Shown: one piece after another, positions 1 to 8,881 of the stretch
How positions within the stretch are numbered: the stretch's first letter is position 1
How the letters are laid out: each line of letters starts with the position of its first letter
Assembly: GCF_027706845.1 (NCBI RefSeq)
Contig: NZ_JAQGCZ010000004.1
Coordinates: 434,001 to 498,000 of the forward strand
From: Mycolicibacterium sp. BiH015
Lineage (GTDB): Bacteria > Actinomycetota > Actinomycetes > Mycobacteriales > Mycobacteriaceae
Reading direction: 5' to 3'
Length of the DNA stretch: 64,000 bases
Notes under the pieces: generated by a model
What the model was told of the DNA's origin: nothing
Databases searched by the model: none
What the model saw: the letters and a program-made list of their open reading frames with translations, nothing else
Made by a program: the position numbers and the translations under genes

Positions 1-1006
1 TCTTCGACAGGTAGGTGATGACCATCGGCGCCTCGGACTGCCCGTAGTACTGCGCGAAGATCGGCCCGAACCGGCGGATCGCTTCCTTGAGGCGCACCGG
101 GTTCATCGCCGAAGCCCCGTAGTAGACCGTCTCCAGCGACGACAGGTCGCGGGTGTGCGAATCGGGATGGTCCATCAGCGCGTAGATCATCGACGGCACG
201 AGCATCGTCGCGGTGATCTTCTGCTCCTCGATGATCCGCAGCACCTCGGCCGGATCGAACTTCGTCAGCACGATCAACTCACCGCCCTTGACGATGACGG
301 GCGTGAAGAACGCCGCGCCCGCGTGCGACAGCGGCGTGCACATCAGGAACCGCGGGTTCTCCGGCCACTCCCACTCAGCCAACTGCACCGTCGTCATCGT
401 CGTGATCGACTGCGTCGTGCCCATGACACCCTTGGGCTTGCCCGTGGTGCCACCCGTGTAGGTCAGGCCGCCGATGTTGTCGGGGGCGAGGTCCGCGGCG
501 ACCAGCGGCTTGGGTGCGTACTTGGCGGCCTCGGCGCTCAGATCACTGGCCGTGACGCCGGCCTTGACCAGCTCGTCGGGGACCGGCCCGATGGTCAAGA
601 TCTGTTTGAGCGTCGGTACCTTCTCCAGCAACCCCAGAGCCCGCTCGACGAACGCCGGGTTCGGGTCGATGATCAGTGACGTCACCTCGGCGTCGGACAG
701 CACGTAGGCGTGGTCGTCCAGCGAGCCGAGAGGGTGTAGTGCCGTCCGCCGGAATCCCTGGGTCTGGCTGGCGCCGATGATCATCAGCACTTCCGGCCGG
801 TTCAGCGACAGCAGACCGGAGGCACTTCCCGTGCCGGCGCCGAGCGCTTCGAACGCCTGAATGTACTGGCTGATGCGGTCGGCGAGCTCACCACCGGTGA
901 GTGTGGTGTCCCCGAGAAACAGCACGGGGCGGTCCTTGTGGCGCTTCAACGCGCCGACGGTCAGGTGTCCGGAGTGCAGGGGATGGCGCAACAGTGCATC
1001 ACTCAT
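1..1006 (-). CDS. fadD8: Acyl-CoA synthetase, FadD8-like (partial, C-terminus outside window)
   Basis: This enzyme of the adenylate-forming (ANL) superfamily should activate a fatty or other carboxylic acid as an acyl-adenylate and then as a CoA thioester in the cytoplasm. About the first 335 codons are present; the C-terminal lid domain runs off the window edge. The phosphate-binding loop reads TGGTTGKPKG near residue 183, and a YYGASAM stretch further on is the usual adenine-binding region. The ATG has no ribosome-binding site, but TAATCT lies 6 bases upstream, which suggests a leaderless transcript. In M. tuberculosis fadD8 (Rv0551c) sits beside the menC-menD cluster. Here the same neighbours are separated by an inserted mce block, which supports the FadD8 assignment. 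The substrate is unknown. Confidence 0.85.
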   Translation of the reverse strand, partial: MSDALLRHPLHSGHLTVGALKRHKDRPVLFLGDTTLTGGELADRISQYIQAFEALGAGTGSASGLLSLNRPEVLMIIGASQTQGFRRTALHPLGSLDDHAYVLSDAEVTSLIIDPNPAFVERALGLLEKVPTLKQILTIGPVPDELVKAGVTASDLSAEAAKYAPKPLVAADLAPDNIGGLTYTGGTTGKPKGVMGTTQSITTMTTVQLAEWEWPENPRFLMCTPLSHAGAAFFTPVIVKGGELIVLTKFDPAEVLRIIEEQKITATMLVPSMIYALMDHPDSHTRDLSSLETVYYGASAMNPVRLKEAIRRFGPIFAQYYGQSEAPMVITYLSK

Positions 1007-1012
1007 ACGGAC

Positions 1013-1018
1013 AGATTA
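1013..1018 (-). promoter_or_regulatory. -10 element of leaderless fadD8
   Basis: On the minus strand TAATCT ends exactly 6 bases before the ATG at 1006. This is the TANNNT spacing expected when transcription starts at the start codon. No Shine-Dalgarno sequence is present. Confidence 0.6.
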
Positions 1019-1055
1019 GAACGTGTTCCAATTTCAGTCAGCAGGGTCCATGAAT

Positions 1056-1096
1056 TCGGCGTGGTTGTCGCCGCTCAGCGACGACAACCACGCCGA
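1056..1096 (-). terminator. Stem-loop terminator after the YCII gene
   Basis: Two 15-base arms (1056-1070 and 1082-1096, core GGCGTGGTTGTCG) form a perfect inverted repeat around an 11-base loop. The element begins 5 bases beyond the YCII stop codon and lies upstream of fadD8. It has no clear U-run, which is normal for mycobacterial terminators. A repetitive palindrome is the alternative. Confidence 0.65.
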
Positions 1097-1101
1097 GACC
1101 G

Positions 1102-1518
1102 CTAGATCAAGCCGTCTTTCTTCCACTGCAGTTCCTTCTGGACCCATTCGTTGTCCTGCGGGAACTCCTCCGTCTCGGTCACGCGCCGGACCTCCAGTCG
1201 CGCGCCGACACCGAGCGGGCACTTCAGTGCCCACTGCTTGGCCTCCTCGATCGAGGACACGCCCAGCATCCAGAAACCATTGAACAACTCCTTGGCCTCG
1301 GTGTATGGCCCGTCGGTGATCACCGGGGTCTCGGTGTCGAAGTTGACCACGAACCCTTCTTCCGGTCCGGCCAGGCCTTCACCGGCCAGCAGCACGCCGG
1401 CCTTGATGAGCTCCTCGTTGTAGCGGCCCATGGCGGCGATGACGTCCTCGAAGTTGACGTTTTCCATCGCCTTCTCGGCTTCCGGGGTGGAACGCAGGAT
1501 CAGCATGTAGCGGGTCAT
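1102..1518 (-). CDS. YCII-domain (DGPF family) protein
   Basis: A 138-residue protein of the YCII/DGPF family, small cytoplasmic ferredoxin-like-fold proteins often encoded near ECF sigma factors. No enzymatic role is firmly established for this branch. The family motif appears as DGPYTEAKE in the middle, preceded by the N-terminal MTRYMLILR strand and followed by a conserved SIEEAKQWA helix. The ATG at 1518 was chosen because AGGAGA lies 6 bases upstream; a longer reading from 1569 adds an arginine-rich tail with no family match. No sigma-factor gene lies beside it here. It is followed by a strong stem-loop. Confidence 0.8.
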   Translation of the reverse strand: MTRYMLILRSTPEAEKAMENVNFEDVIAAMGRYNEELIKAGVLLAGEGLAGPEEGFVVNFDTETPVITDGPYTEAKELFNGFWMLGVSSIEEAKQWALKCPLGVGARLEVRRVTETEEFPQDNEWVQKELQWKKDGLI

Positions 1519-1905
1519 CTCGTGTCTCCTTCTATCGTTGGGGAAGGGGCTCTGTAATCGTGCCCTCACCTAGGCGTCGATCGGCAAGACCCGAAATCGA
1601 CACGAGCTCGAAGAGAAATTTCACGAAAGACGGACTCGCAGGTCACAGGCACGCAGGACGAGCGAAGCTAGGATGTGGGACGGTGCGGTCCGGTTGGGGT
1701 TTGCGGCCCCTGTGCGCGGCACCGAATCGGTACAAGTTAATGGCGGTTCGTACAGTCTCGGGTGCGAACAGATTCTGGTCGCGGATAACCCACAGTGCGT
1801 CAAAGGCTTTCCGTAACTCGATCGTGGCATGTATTTCGCGGTGTGGTCGGCACGTACGTTGGGCATCGCGACGCACCAGCAGCGCGGCGGAGCTAGGCTG
1901 AACAC
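1519..1905. other. Intergenic region upstream of the tandem TetR gene
   Basis: About 390 bases with no convincing gene. Open frames on both strands are short, arginine-rich and lack ribosome-binding sites or recognisable motifs. The region must hold the promoter of the minus-strand YCII gene and, at its right end, the -10 element of the regulator that starts at 1906. Confidence 0.5.
1894..1899 (+). promoter_or_regulatory. -10 element of leaderless tandem-TetR gene
   Basis: TAGGCT ends 6 bases before the GTG at 1906 and there is no Shine-Dalgarno sequence, so the mRNA probably starts at the start codon. Confidence 0.6.
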
Positions 1906-3162
1906 GTGTCACCATCCGCGGCTCTCCGCTCGGAGGACCGTAGGCGTCCCAAAGACCGCAAGCAGCAGATCGCCAAGGCGGCGGCCGAGGCGTTCAGCGA
2001 GCTCGGCTACCACGCGGTCAGCATGGAAGACATCGCAGCGCGTGTCGGCGTCACCGCCGCCTCGCTGTACCGCCACTATGCAGGCAAGTACGAACTGTTC
2101 CGGGCTGCCGTTCTCGGCCTGGGAGAGCAGTTGGTCGCCTGCACGGACTTCGCCGACGACGCGGGTCGCGAGGAGCCGAAGGAGTCGTGGGGCCTGATCG
2201 TCGACGCGCTGATCGACGTGACCATCCGAAATCGTGACAGCGGCGGGCTCTATCGGTGGGAAGGTCGGTATCTCCACGCAGACGATCAAGCTCTGCTCAA
2301 CGCGCAGATCCAGTTGGTGAACCGTCGGCTTCAGCGCCCGCTCAGGCAGTTGCGCCCTGAATTGGACAGCACCCAGAGGTGGACGATCTCCGTGGCGGTG
2401 CTGAGCACCATCGGCAGCATCACCGACCACCGTGCGAAACTGCAGACGGCGGATCTGCGGAAACTTCTGGCGGAGTTGGCCTCTCACATCCGCGATGCGC
2501 ATCTGCCACCGGTCCCGAAATCGTCGGGCAGAGCTGATGCGCGCACCAAGCCGCTCATCGCCGCCGGTGATTACGAGCTGATGCTCAACACTGCGCTGTT
2601 GTTGTTCAATCAGCACGGCTATCGCGAGACAGGCATGGACGACATCGCCGCCGCGGTGGGTCTGCCCACCTCGAGCCTGTATCGCTTCTTCAATGGCAAG
2701 GCCGCGATCCTGGCGGCGGTGTACCGTCGGGCGGCGGATCGGGTCTCCGGCGATGTGACGGCGATTTTGAGCGAGACCTCGGGTTCGCGGGACGCTGTCA
2801 CCCGATTAATTGACGCCTATGTCGAACGCTCGTTCGTCAATCCGGAACTCGCATATGTCTATTACGCCGAGCGGGTCAATGTGCCCGACGAGGATCGCGT
2901 TGTCTTGCACAACATCCAGCGGGCGACGGTAGAGGCCTGGGTCGGACAAGTCACCGCGGCACGACCCGAAATGCCTTCCGACGAAGCGCGATTCGCAGTG
3001 CATGCGGCCTTCTCGCTCGTCGTTGATATCGGCAGGTTGGTGCGGTACGAGAACACCGAATCGTCGCGGCAGATTGTGGCGGGTCTCCTGCGAGTGCTCC
3101 TACTCGGAGAGGGTGCGATACCGGTGCGGCGTCGCCGATCCGGCAAGAAAAAGACCGGCTGA
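1906..3162 (+). CDS. Tandem (double-domain) TetR regulator, Mce3R-like
   Basis: A 418-residue DNA-binding repressor that carries two complete TetR modules in one chain. The first helix-turn-helix lies near residues 43-65 (VGVTAASLYRHYAGK) and the second near residues 245-268 (VGLPTSSLYRFFNGK); each is followed by a helical ligand-type domain. Ordinary TetR proteins are about 200 residues and dimerise. Tandem fusion is the known hallmark of Mce3R (about 406 residues), the repressor of the mce3 operon in M. tuberculosis. The gene sits directly upstream of a full yrbE-mce operon, here in the same direction, so control of that operon is the natural inference. The GTG start is supported by TAGGCT six bases upstream. 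Its effector is unknown. Confidence 0.85.
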   Translation: MSPSAALRSEDRRRPKDRKQQIAKAAAEAFSELGYHAVSMEDIAARVGVTAASLYRHYAGKYELFRAAVLGLGEQLVACTDFADDAGREEPKESWGLIVDALIDVTIRNRDSGGLYRWEGRYLHADDQALLNAQIQLVNRRLQRPLRQLRPELDSTQRWTISVAVLSTIGSITDHRAKLQTADLRKLLAELASHIRDAHLPPVPKSSGRADARTKPLIAAGDYELMLNTALLLFNQHGYRETGMDDIAAAVGLPTSSLYRFFNGKAAILAAVYRRAADRVSGDVTAILSETSGSRDAVTRLIDAYVERSFVNPELAYVYYAERVNVPDEDRVVLHNIQRATVEAWVGQVTAARPEMPSDEARFAVHAAFSLVVDIGRLVRYENTESSRQIVAGLLRVLLLGEGAIPVRRRRSGKKKTG

Positions 3163-3516
3163 CGGCTCACGCTCCGTTGAATCGGTCTTCGGCGGCGAAC
3201 ATCAGTCGAATTATGTGAATGGCGGCAAGAACGCCGCCGCGCATCGTCCTGTCCGAGTTCCTCTTGCCATTTCGCCCCAAAGGCCGATTGGCGGTCGTAT
3301 GTTAATGAATGTTCGGCAGAAGCTTGACGTGACTGACGTCGCCGCCATAGCGTGTCGTTCGGCTGCGACATAGTTATACAAGTGGCGCGCGAGCGCCGAT
3401 GGGTTCCGGCGTGGGGAGGTGGCGTGCGTGGCAATACGATCACACCTCGCGGTTCCCATCCCAGGTGATCCGTCAATATCGCTGTGCGCGTTGAATTTCC
3501 ATCAAGGGTTTCCTCT
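3163..3516 (+). promoter_or_regulatory. Promoter/operator region of the mce operon
   Basis: About 350 bases between the tandem TetR gene and yrbEA with no gene. It contains two short inverted repeats that could be operator half-sites: GACGT-5-ACGTC at 3326-3340 and TGTCG-8-CGACA at 3353-3370, next to an AT-rich patch (TAGTTATACA, 3371-3380). A TTGACG at 3324-3329 could be a -35 box but has no well-placed -10 partner. A Mce3R-type protein with two DNA-binding heads would be expected to bind here. The assignment rests on position and symmetry only. Confidence 0.45.
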
Positions 3517-4368
3517 ATGACGTCGGGCGGCGTCAGCGACGGCCAGGGAGTACGGGTCGCGCAGGACTGGGTGCAGGGCTATGTCCGGCGCCACCCGCTG
3601 GCATCGCTGACCACCGTCGGGGACCAGTTCATCCTCGGCTTGGAGACGTTGAAGTTCTTCTTCGCCGATCTGGTCACCGGCCGGTTCCAATGGCGGGAGT
3701 TCATCCAGCAGGGTGCCTTCATGGCGGGCACTGCCGTGCTGCCGACCGTGCTTGTCGCGCTCCCGATCGGCGTGACGCTGTCCATCCAATTCGCTTTGCT
3801 GGCAGGCCAGGTCGGCGCCACCTCACTGGCCGGCGCCGCGAGTGGCCTCGCCGTCATCCGCCAAGCCGCGTCCTTGACGGCGGCAATTCTGATGGCCGCC
3901 GCGGTGGGTTCGGCCATCACCGCCGACCTCGGGTCACGGGCGATGCGCGAAGAGACGGACGCCATGGAGGTCATGGGCGTTTCGGTGATCCGTCGCCTGG
4001 TGGTGCCCCGCTTCGCCGCGGCGATCATGGTGGGCGTCGCCCTCACCGGTGTCGTCTGCTTCGTCGGCTTCCTCGCGAGTTACCTGTTCAATGTCTATTT
4101 CCAGAACGGGGCGCCGGGCAGCTTCGTGGCCACATTCGCCTCGTTCGCCACGACCGGTGACATGATCGTCGCTCTCGTCAAAGCGGTGATCTTCGGCGCG
4201 ATCGTTGCGGTGGTGTCCTGTCAGAAAGGTCTGTCGACGCAGGGTGGTCCGACCGGCGTCGCCAACTCGGTGAACGCTGCGGTCGTCGAATCGATTCTGG
4301 TGTTGATGGTCGTCAACGTAGCGATCAGTCAGCTCTACATCATGATGTTCCCCAGGGTCGGGCTGTAA
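3517..4368 (+). CDS. YrbE/MlaE-family permease, first of pair (YrbE3A-like)
   Basis: An integral membrane permease of the MlaE/YrbE family, one half of the inner-membrane channel of a Mce lipid importer, probably energised by an MceG-type ATPase encoded elsewhere. The 283-residue protein has five or six hydrophobic segments and the conserved amphipathic EQ-loop region (MREETDAMEVMGV) that contacts the ATPase. The ATG at 3517 was preferred over the GTG at 3484 because AAGGG lies 8 bases upstream; the extra 11 residues have no support. It opens an eight-gene yrbE-mce block with tight spacing, 2 bases before the next gene, and should be controlled by the adjacent tandem TetR protein. Confidence 0.88.
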   Translation: MTSGGVSDGQGVRVAQDWVQGYVRRHPLASLTTVGDQFILGLETLKFFFADLVTGRFQWREFIQQGAFMAGTAVLPTVLVALPIGVTLSIQFALLAGQVGATSLAGAASGLAVIRQAASLTAAILMAAAVGSAITADLGSRAMREETDAMEVMGVSVIRRLVVPRFAAAIMVGVALTGVVCFVGFLASYLFNVYFQNGAPGSFVATFASFATTGDMIVALVKAVIFGAIVAVVSCQKGLSTQGGPTGVANSVNAAVVESILVLMVVNVAISQLYIMMFPRVGL

Positions 4369-4370
4369 GC

Positions 4371-5228
4371 ATGTCAGCGTCGACGTCCACACCCAAGGTG
4401 CTGGTACCGGCCAAGCGGCTGTACGGCAGGACGACCGCTCCGGTCCTGCAGCTCGGGCACATGCTGGTCTTCTTCGGGCGGGCAGTGGTCGGGGTCCCGG
4501 TCGCGATCCGGCACTACCGCTCCGAGTTCGTCCGGCTTCTCTCCGACATCGCCTGGGGCAACGGCTCTTTGGTCGTCGGCGGCGGAACCGCCGGGGTCGC
4601 CGTGGTGCTCGGCATCACGGTGGGAGCGCTGGTGGGGATCGAGGGCTACAACTTTCTCGATCTGCTGGGCCTCGGCCCGGCGACGGGAATCATCTCCTCG
4701 CTGGTGAACACGCGCGAACTCGCGCCGATCGCCGCGTCGCTGGCGTTCGCCACCCAGGCGGGCTGCCGCTTCACCGCGCAACTGGGTTCCATGCGGATCG
4801 CCGAGGAGATCGACGCCCTCGAATCCCTTGGTATCCGGCCGATCCCGTATCTGGTCACCACCCGGTTGATGGCGTCGGTGATCGCGGTGATCCCACTGTA
4901 CGTGGCCTGTCTGGCTGTCAGCTATCTCACGACCCAGTTCGTCGTGCAGATCATCAGCGGCGGGTCGGCCGGTTCCTACCTGCACTACTTCACGCTGATG
5001 CTGTCCGGTCAGGACATCCTGTATTCCGTGGTGAAGACGGTGATCTTCGTCTGGATCGCCTCGACAGTCCAGTGTTACTACGGCTTCTACGCCAGCGGTG
5101 GTCCGGTCGGGGTCGGCGTCGCCGCGGGCCACGCTATGCGCGCCAGCATCACGGTCGTGATCATGGTCAACATGCTGCTGACCATGGCGCTGTGGTCGGT
5201 GGACGCCGGAGCGAGGTTCGGCGGCTGA
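4371..5228 (+). CDS. YrbE/MlaE-family permease, second of pair (YrbE3B-like)
   Basis: The second 285-residue MlaE/YrbE permease, expected to pair with its upstream neighbour as the membrane channel of the Mce transporter. The N-terminus is cytosolic (about 60 residues) and is followed by hydrophobic helices. The conserved loop is seen as MRIAEEIDALESLGI, matching the coupling-helix sequence of the family, and TRELAPIAASL precedes it. Its stop overlaps the start of mceA by one base (TGATG), so translation is likely coupled. Paired YrbEA and YrbEB genes before six mce genes is the invariant order of mycobacterial mce operons. Confidence 0.88.
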   Translation: MSASTSTPKVLVPAKRLYGRTTAPVLQLGHMLVFFGRAVVGVPVAIRHYRSEFVRLLSDIAWGNGSLVVGGGTAGVAVVLGITVGALVGIEGYNFLDLLGLGPATGIISSLVNTRELAPIAASLAFATQAGCRFTAQLGSMRIAEEIDALESLGIRPIPYLVTTRLMASVIAVIPLYVACLAVSYLTTQFVVQIISGGSAGSYLHYFTLMLSGQDILYSVVKTVIFVWIASTVQCYYGFYASGGPVGVGVAAGHAMRASITVVIMVNMLLTMALWSVDAGARFGG

Positions 5229-6799
5229 TGGCGAATTCCTATGAGCTGGACGGCCGCGGGCCCTCGGATCGCCAGCTGCTCGGCTGCGGCCTGGCGCTGC
5301 TGGTCATCGCCACGGTGGTCTCGGCGGCCCTTCTGATGAAGTCGACGGGACGGATGGACGCCCGTGTGCGCGTGGTGGCCGCGCTGATCAACGTCGGTGA
5401 CGGACTCCCGCAACGCTCCGACGTCAAGTACCACGGCGTGCTCGTCGGCGCTGTGACCGAAGTGACGCCCGCGCAGGACGGCCGCCCCAACTTCGTGCAG
5501 ATCGACCTGGACCCCGAGTACGCCGCATCGATCCCGGCCGGAGTGACTGCGCGGGTGGTGCCGAGCAACGTCTTCGCCGTCTCGTCGGTGCAACTCGTGG
5601 ACCGCGACGGTGGCCCGGCGATCCGGGCGGGTGCCGAGATTCCCGAGGACACCGAGCTCCCGACGGTGCTGTTCCAGACGACGATCAGCAAATTGCGTGA
5701 CATCCTCGCCGCGACCGGACGCGGACGCGAAGACGACACGGTCGGCATCCTGGCCGCTGTGAACGCCGCGACAGAGGATCGCCGTACCGAATTGCTCACC
5801 AGTGGAGCGCAACTCAACAGACTCATCGACGAGCTCGACCGCATCGTCGCCACCGAGCCCGGGCCGACAACGGTGTCTGCCCTTGTCGACGCCACCCGCG
5901 GGTTGCAGCAGACAGCGCCCGAGCTGGTAGATGCGCTGCACCTGGCCGTCCAGCCGATGCAGACCCTGGTGGAACAGAACGCTCAACTCACCGCCCTGAT
6001 CAACGGCGGAATCAACACGGCGGGAACGACGCACACGGCGCTGAACAATCACACCGACCGGCTGGTGCGGATCACTTCCGAGATGACCCCGGTGATCGGG
6101 AATCTCGCTGACACCTCACACCACTGGGTGCCTGCCTTCGTGAAGCTGAACCAGTTGTCGCAGAAGTTCTTCGACGAGGTGTGGATCCACGAGCAGGACA
6201 TCGGCAACATGCGGGTGAACCTGTCTTTCACGCCCACCTACTCCTACACGAGAGCGGACTGTCCGCAGTACTCAGGGCTGAAGGGCCCCAGCTGCTTTAC
6301 CGCTCCGCTGGTCCCGACCCGTCCCGAGCTGCCGGATGTGCTGCTGCCGCAGAACTATCAACCGCCGCCGGACCTGAAGCCGCCGCCCGGCACAGAGGTC
6401 GGGCCCAACGGGAATCTGATCGCCGTCGGGCCGCCGCTGGTCAACCCGAACCCCAGCTTGGCCGACCCGAATCCGCCTCTACCACCGTGGCTGAGCCCGT
6501 CCCCGCCGGTTCCGGGCACCGCGAATCCGGCGCTCGTGCCGACCGCTCCGCCACCTGTGCCGCTCTCGCCACCGGCGCCGGTGGCGCCTCGCCCCGGTGA
6601 CCCGCTGCCCGGAGCGGCCGAGGCCGCACCCGCGAGCTACGGAGGCAATGTCGGGCCCGTCGGAAGCAGTTTCGAGCGCGATCAACTGGGGCTGATCACC
6701 GGCCGGCCGGCGACCGTGGCCACTCAGCTGTTGCTGGGCCCCGTCGCGCGCGGCACCACCGTGTCGACGACCGAGCCTGCACGTGGGGGAGACCGATGA
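5228..6799 (+). CDS. Mce family protein, MceA position
   Basis: The first of six Mce subunits, predicted to be anchored by an N-terminal helix and to form part of a hexameric periplasmic tunnel for lipids. At 523 residues it is the longest of the set. It has a membrane segment at about residues 18-40 and then the MlaD/Mce domain (ALINVGDGLPQRSDVKYHG through VLFQTTISKL, residues about 47-160). A helical needle-forming region follows, with a long proline-rich tail after residue 360 (PPPDLKPPPGTEVG, then PPLPPWLSPSPP). The ATG at 5228 overlaps the previous stop. Proline-rich C-termini are typical of some MceA and MceD subunits and may span the cell wall. The cargo is unknown; mce3-type systems are less well defined than mce4 (cholesterol). 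Confidence 0.85.
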   Translation: MANSYELDGRGPSDRQLLGCGLALLVIATVVSAALLMKSTGRMDARVRVVAALINVGDGLPQRSDVKYHGVLVGAVTEVTPAQDGRPNFVQIDLDPEYAASIPAGVTARVVPSNVFAVSSVQLVDRDGGPAIRAGAEIPEDTELPTVLFQTTISKLRDILAATGRGREDDTVGILAAVNAATEDRRTELLTSGAQLNRLIDELDRIVATEPGPTTVSALVDATRGLQQTAPELVDALHLAVQPMQTLVEQNAQLTALINGGINTAGTTHTALNNHTDRLVRITSEMTPVIGNLADTSHHWVPAFVKLNQLSQKFFDEVWIHEQDIGNMRVNLSFTPTYSYTRADCPQYSGLKGPSCFTAPLVPTRPELPDVLLPQNYQPPPDLKPPPGTEVGPNGNLIAVGPPLVNPNPSLADPNPPLPPWLSPSPPVPGTANPALVPTAPPPVPLSPPAPVAPRPGDPLPGAAEAAPASYGGNVGPVGSSFERDQLGLITGRPATVATQLLLGPVARGTTVSTTEPARGGDR

Positions 6800-7851
6800 A
6801 ATACCGCGGCGCACTGGTCGGATTGTCCCTTTTCATGGTCGTGGCGGTGACGGTGACCTGGCTGGTGTACGTCACGCTGCGCCGCGACGTAGCAGGGTCG
6901 ACGGTGCCCTACGGTGCCATGTTCAGCGATGTGTTCGGCCTGCGAGAAGGCGACGACGTCCGGATGGCGGGCGTGCGTGTCGGGCGGGTCGAGAAGATCG
7001 AGCTCGAAGGCGACCTCGCCAAAGTGTCCTTCGTCGTGCAGGACGACCAGCAGGTGCTGGGCACGACGGTGGCTTCCGTGACGTATCAGAACATCGTCGG
7101 GCAGCGCTATCTCGGTCTGTCTCTGGGGAAGACGGGCGATGCGGGTCCATTGCCTGCCGGATCGGTGATCCCGCTGGAGCGTTCGGAGCCATCGTTCGAT
7201 GTGACGACGCTGCTCAATGGATACGAGCCGCTGTTCAGCCTCCTGAACCCCCGCGACGCCGACAACCTGACCAAGGGTGTGATCCAGTCCCTGCAGGGGG
7301 ACCAGGGATCCATCACCGCACTGGTCGCCCAAACGTCCGATTTGACCGAGTCTTTCGCAGGTCGCGACGAGGAACTCGGCACCGTGATCACCGACTTGAA
7401 CACCGTGATGGCGAACCTGGCCCGGCACAACGAGAGTCTCGACCAGGTCCTCACCCAGGTGCAGGCCGCGGTGACGACGTTCGATGGGCGCCGCCAGGAA
7501 CTGGTGGATTCCACCGGCTCGATGGCGCGCGTGGTGCGTCAGCTGTCGACGATCTCCGACGAGGTGTACCCCTCGTTGAACGAACTCGTCGAGCGCGAAC
7601 CCGGCTTCGCCCAACACATGGTGAGCATCGAACCGCAGTTGGCCTTCACCGGCGCCAATCTTCCGTTGCTGCTCAAAGGTTTTGCCCGCATCACGAGCGA
7701 GGGTTCCTACGCGAACGCCTACGCCTGCGATCTGAACGCCACCGGATTCTTCCCCGGCCTCAACGATGTGGTGCCGATCGTCGTCGACGCGGCCACCCCG
7801 GGCAACGACGCGCGGTACTCGCCGAAGTGCAGGAACATGGCCAATGGCTGA
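6796..7851 (+). CDS. Mce family protein, MceB position
   Basis: A 351-residue Mce subunit that starts in a 4-base ATGA overlap with mceA. It has an N-terminal membrane anchor (residues about 7-27), a MlaD-type beta domain containing FGLREGDDVRMAGVRVG and QNIVGQRYLGLS, and a long helical C-terminal part. The final residues carry several cysteines (YACDLNATG and SPKCRN), as is common in MceB proteins. Length and position match MceB. It should assemble with the five other Mce proteins into the lipid-conducting complex. Confidence 0.85.
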   Translation: MKYRGALVGLSLFMVVAVTVTWLVYVTLRRDVAGSTVPYGAMFSDVFGLREGDDVRMAGVRVGRVEKIELEGDLAKVSFVVQDDQQVLGTTVASVTYQNIVGQRYLGLSLGKTGDAGPLPAGSVIPLERSEPSFDVTTLLNGYEPLFSLLNPRDADNLTKGVIQSLQGDQGSITALVAQTSDLTESFAGRDEELGTVITDLNTVMANLARHNESLDQVLTQVQAAVTTFDGRRQELVDSTGSMARVVRQLSTISDEVYPSLNELVEREPGFAQHMVSIEPQLAFTGANLPLLLKGFARITSEGSYANAYACDLNATGFFPGLNDVVPIVVDAATPGNDARYSPKCRNMANG

Positions 7852-8881
7852 CACCAAGATGTCGCTGCGTGAATGGGCGCGCACCTACCGTCGAGCCGCG
7901 CTCGGTTTCGTGTCGATCGCGGTCGTCGCTGTCCTGATCGGCGCCATGCTGCTGTTCAAGGCCGCCGATGTCGGCTACCGCACGTTCACCGCACAGTTCC
8001 TCCAAGCCGCGGCGCTGCAAAAGGGAAACCCGGTGACGGTGGCCGGAATTGCCGTCGGCGAGGTGAAGAACATGGAGCTTGCGGGTGACCACGTCGTCGG
8101 CACGTTCACCGTCCGCAACGATGTCGCACTCGGCGAGGACTCTCGAGCCGTCATCAAGATCACAACCATCCTTGGGTCGCGGTATCTGGCTCTGGAACCC
8201 GACGGCCGGGGATCGCTACCGGCGGACACCTTCGATCTGGCGCACACTGAGGTCCCCTACGACCTCCAGGAGGCGCTCACCGATGTGACGACGACCTACG
8301 AGCAGGTCGACTCCGACAAGTTCGCCGAGACGCTGTCCATTCTGGGCAGGCAACTGCAGGGACTGCCCCCTGTGGTGCCTCAGGCGCTGGAGAACACCCA
8401 CACGCTGGCCCGGATCCTTGCCGAGCGGCGTGATCAGTTGGGGTCGCTGCTGGAGACCACCGAAGTGGTCAGCAACACGCTGCGCCGTCAGCAGTCCAAC
8501 ATCGCCGCCATGGTGCGGCAGGGCAACGACCTGGTCGGGGAATTCGTCCTGCGCCGAGCGTCTTTCCACGCGATGCTGGACGCCATCACCAACCTGGTTC
8601 AGACGCTGAGCGACCTCGTCATCGAGGACCGTCCCGAGCTCGAAGCGCTGCTGGTCAACGTCCGCGATCTGTCGAACATGCTGGGCCAGCATGACGATCT
8701 GGTCCGCAGCACATTGCAGGCCGGTCCTGTCGCACTGCGCAACCTCGCCAACGCGACGGGTTCGGGTAACGCCGTGGACTTCAACGCGGCCAACGGGTTG
8801 CTGGTGGATTCGTGGATGTGCGCGATCAGTGGCCGCGCCAAACAGTTCGGGATGATCGAATACCTGAAGGACTGCAAGTGA
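7844..8881 (+). CDS. Mce family protein, MceC position
   Basis: A 345-residue Mce subunit. The ATG at 7844 (MADTKMSLREW) overlaps the mceB stop by 8 bases. After an N-terminal anchor (residues about 22-42) comes the Mce domain with ALQKGNPVTVAGIAVGEV and the KITTILGSRYLALEP strand, then a helical region. The protein lacks the long proline-rich tail seen in many MceC proteins and ends with a CAISGRAKQ region and a final DCK. It ends in a one-base overlap (TGATG) with the next gene. A longer reading from 7766 runs through mceB in another frame and is not credible. Confidence 0.83.
   Translation: MADTKMSLREWARTYRRAALGFVSIAVVAVLIGAMLLFKAADVGYRTFTAQFLQAAALQKGNPVTVAGIAVGEVKNMELAGDHVVGTFTVRNDVALGEDSRAVIKITTILGSRYLALEPDGRGSLPADTFDLAHTEVPYDLQEALTDVTTTYEQVDSDKFAETLSILGRQLQGLPPVVPQALENTHTLARILAERRDQLGSLLETTEVVSNTLRRQQSNIAAMVRQGNDLVGEFVLRRASFHAMLDAITNLVQTLSDLVIEDRPELEALLVNVRDLSNMLGQHDDLVRSTLQAGPVALRNLANATGSGNAVDFNAANGLLVDSWMCAISGRAKQFGMIEYLKDCK

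Noticed and set aside
1643..1915. Open frame of about 90 codons on the minus strand in the gap before the tandem TetR gene
   Set aside because: It has no ribosome-binding site, is Arg- and Ala-rich like out-of-frame GC-rich DNA, and covers the TetR promoter.
4374..5132. Long minus-strand open frames opposite yrbEB, mce and other genes
   Set aside because: Typical shadows of high-GC coding DNA: full of Arg, Asp, Gly and His, with no motifs, while the opposite frame carries clear families.
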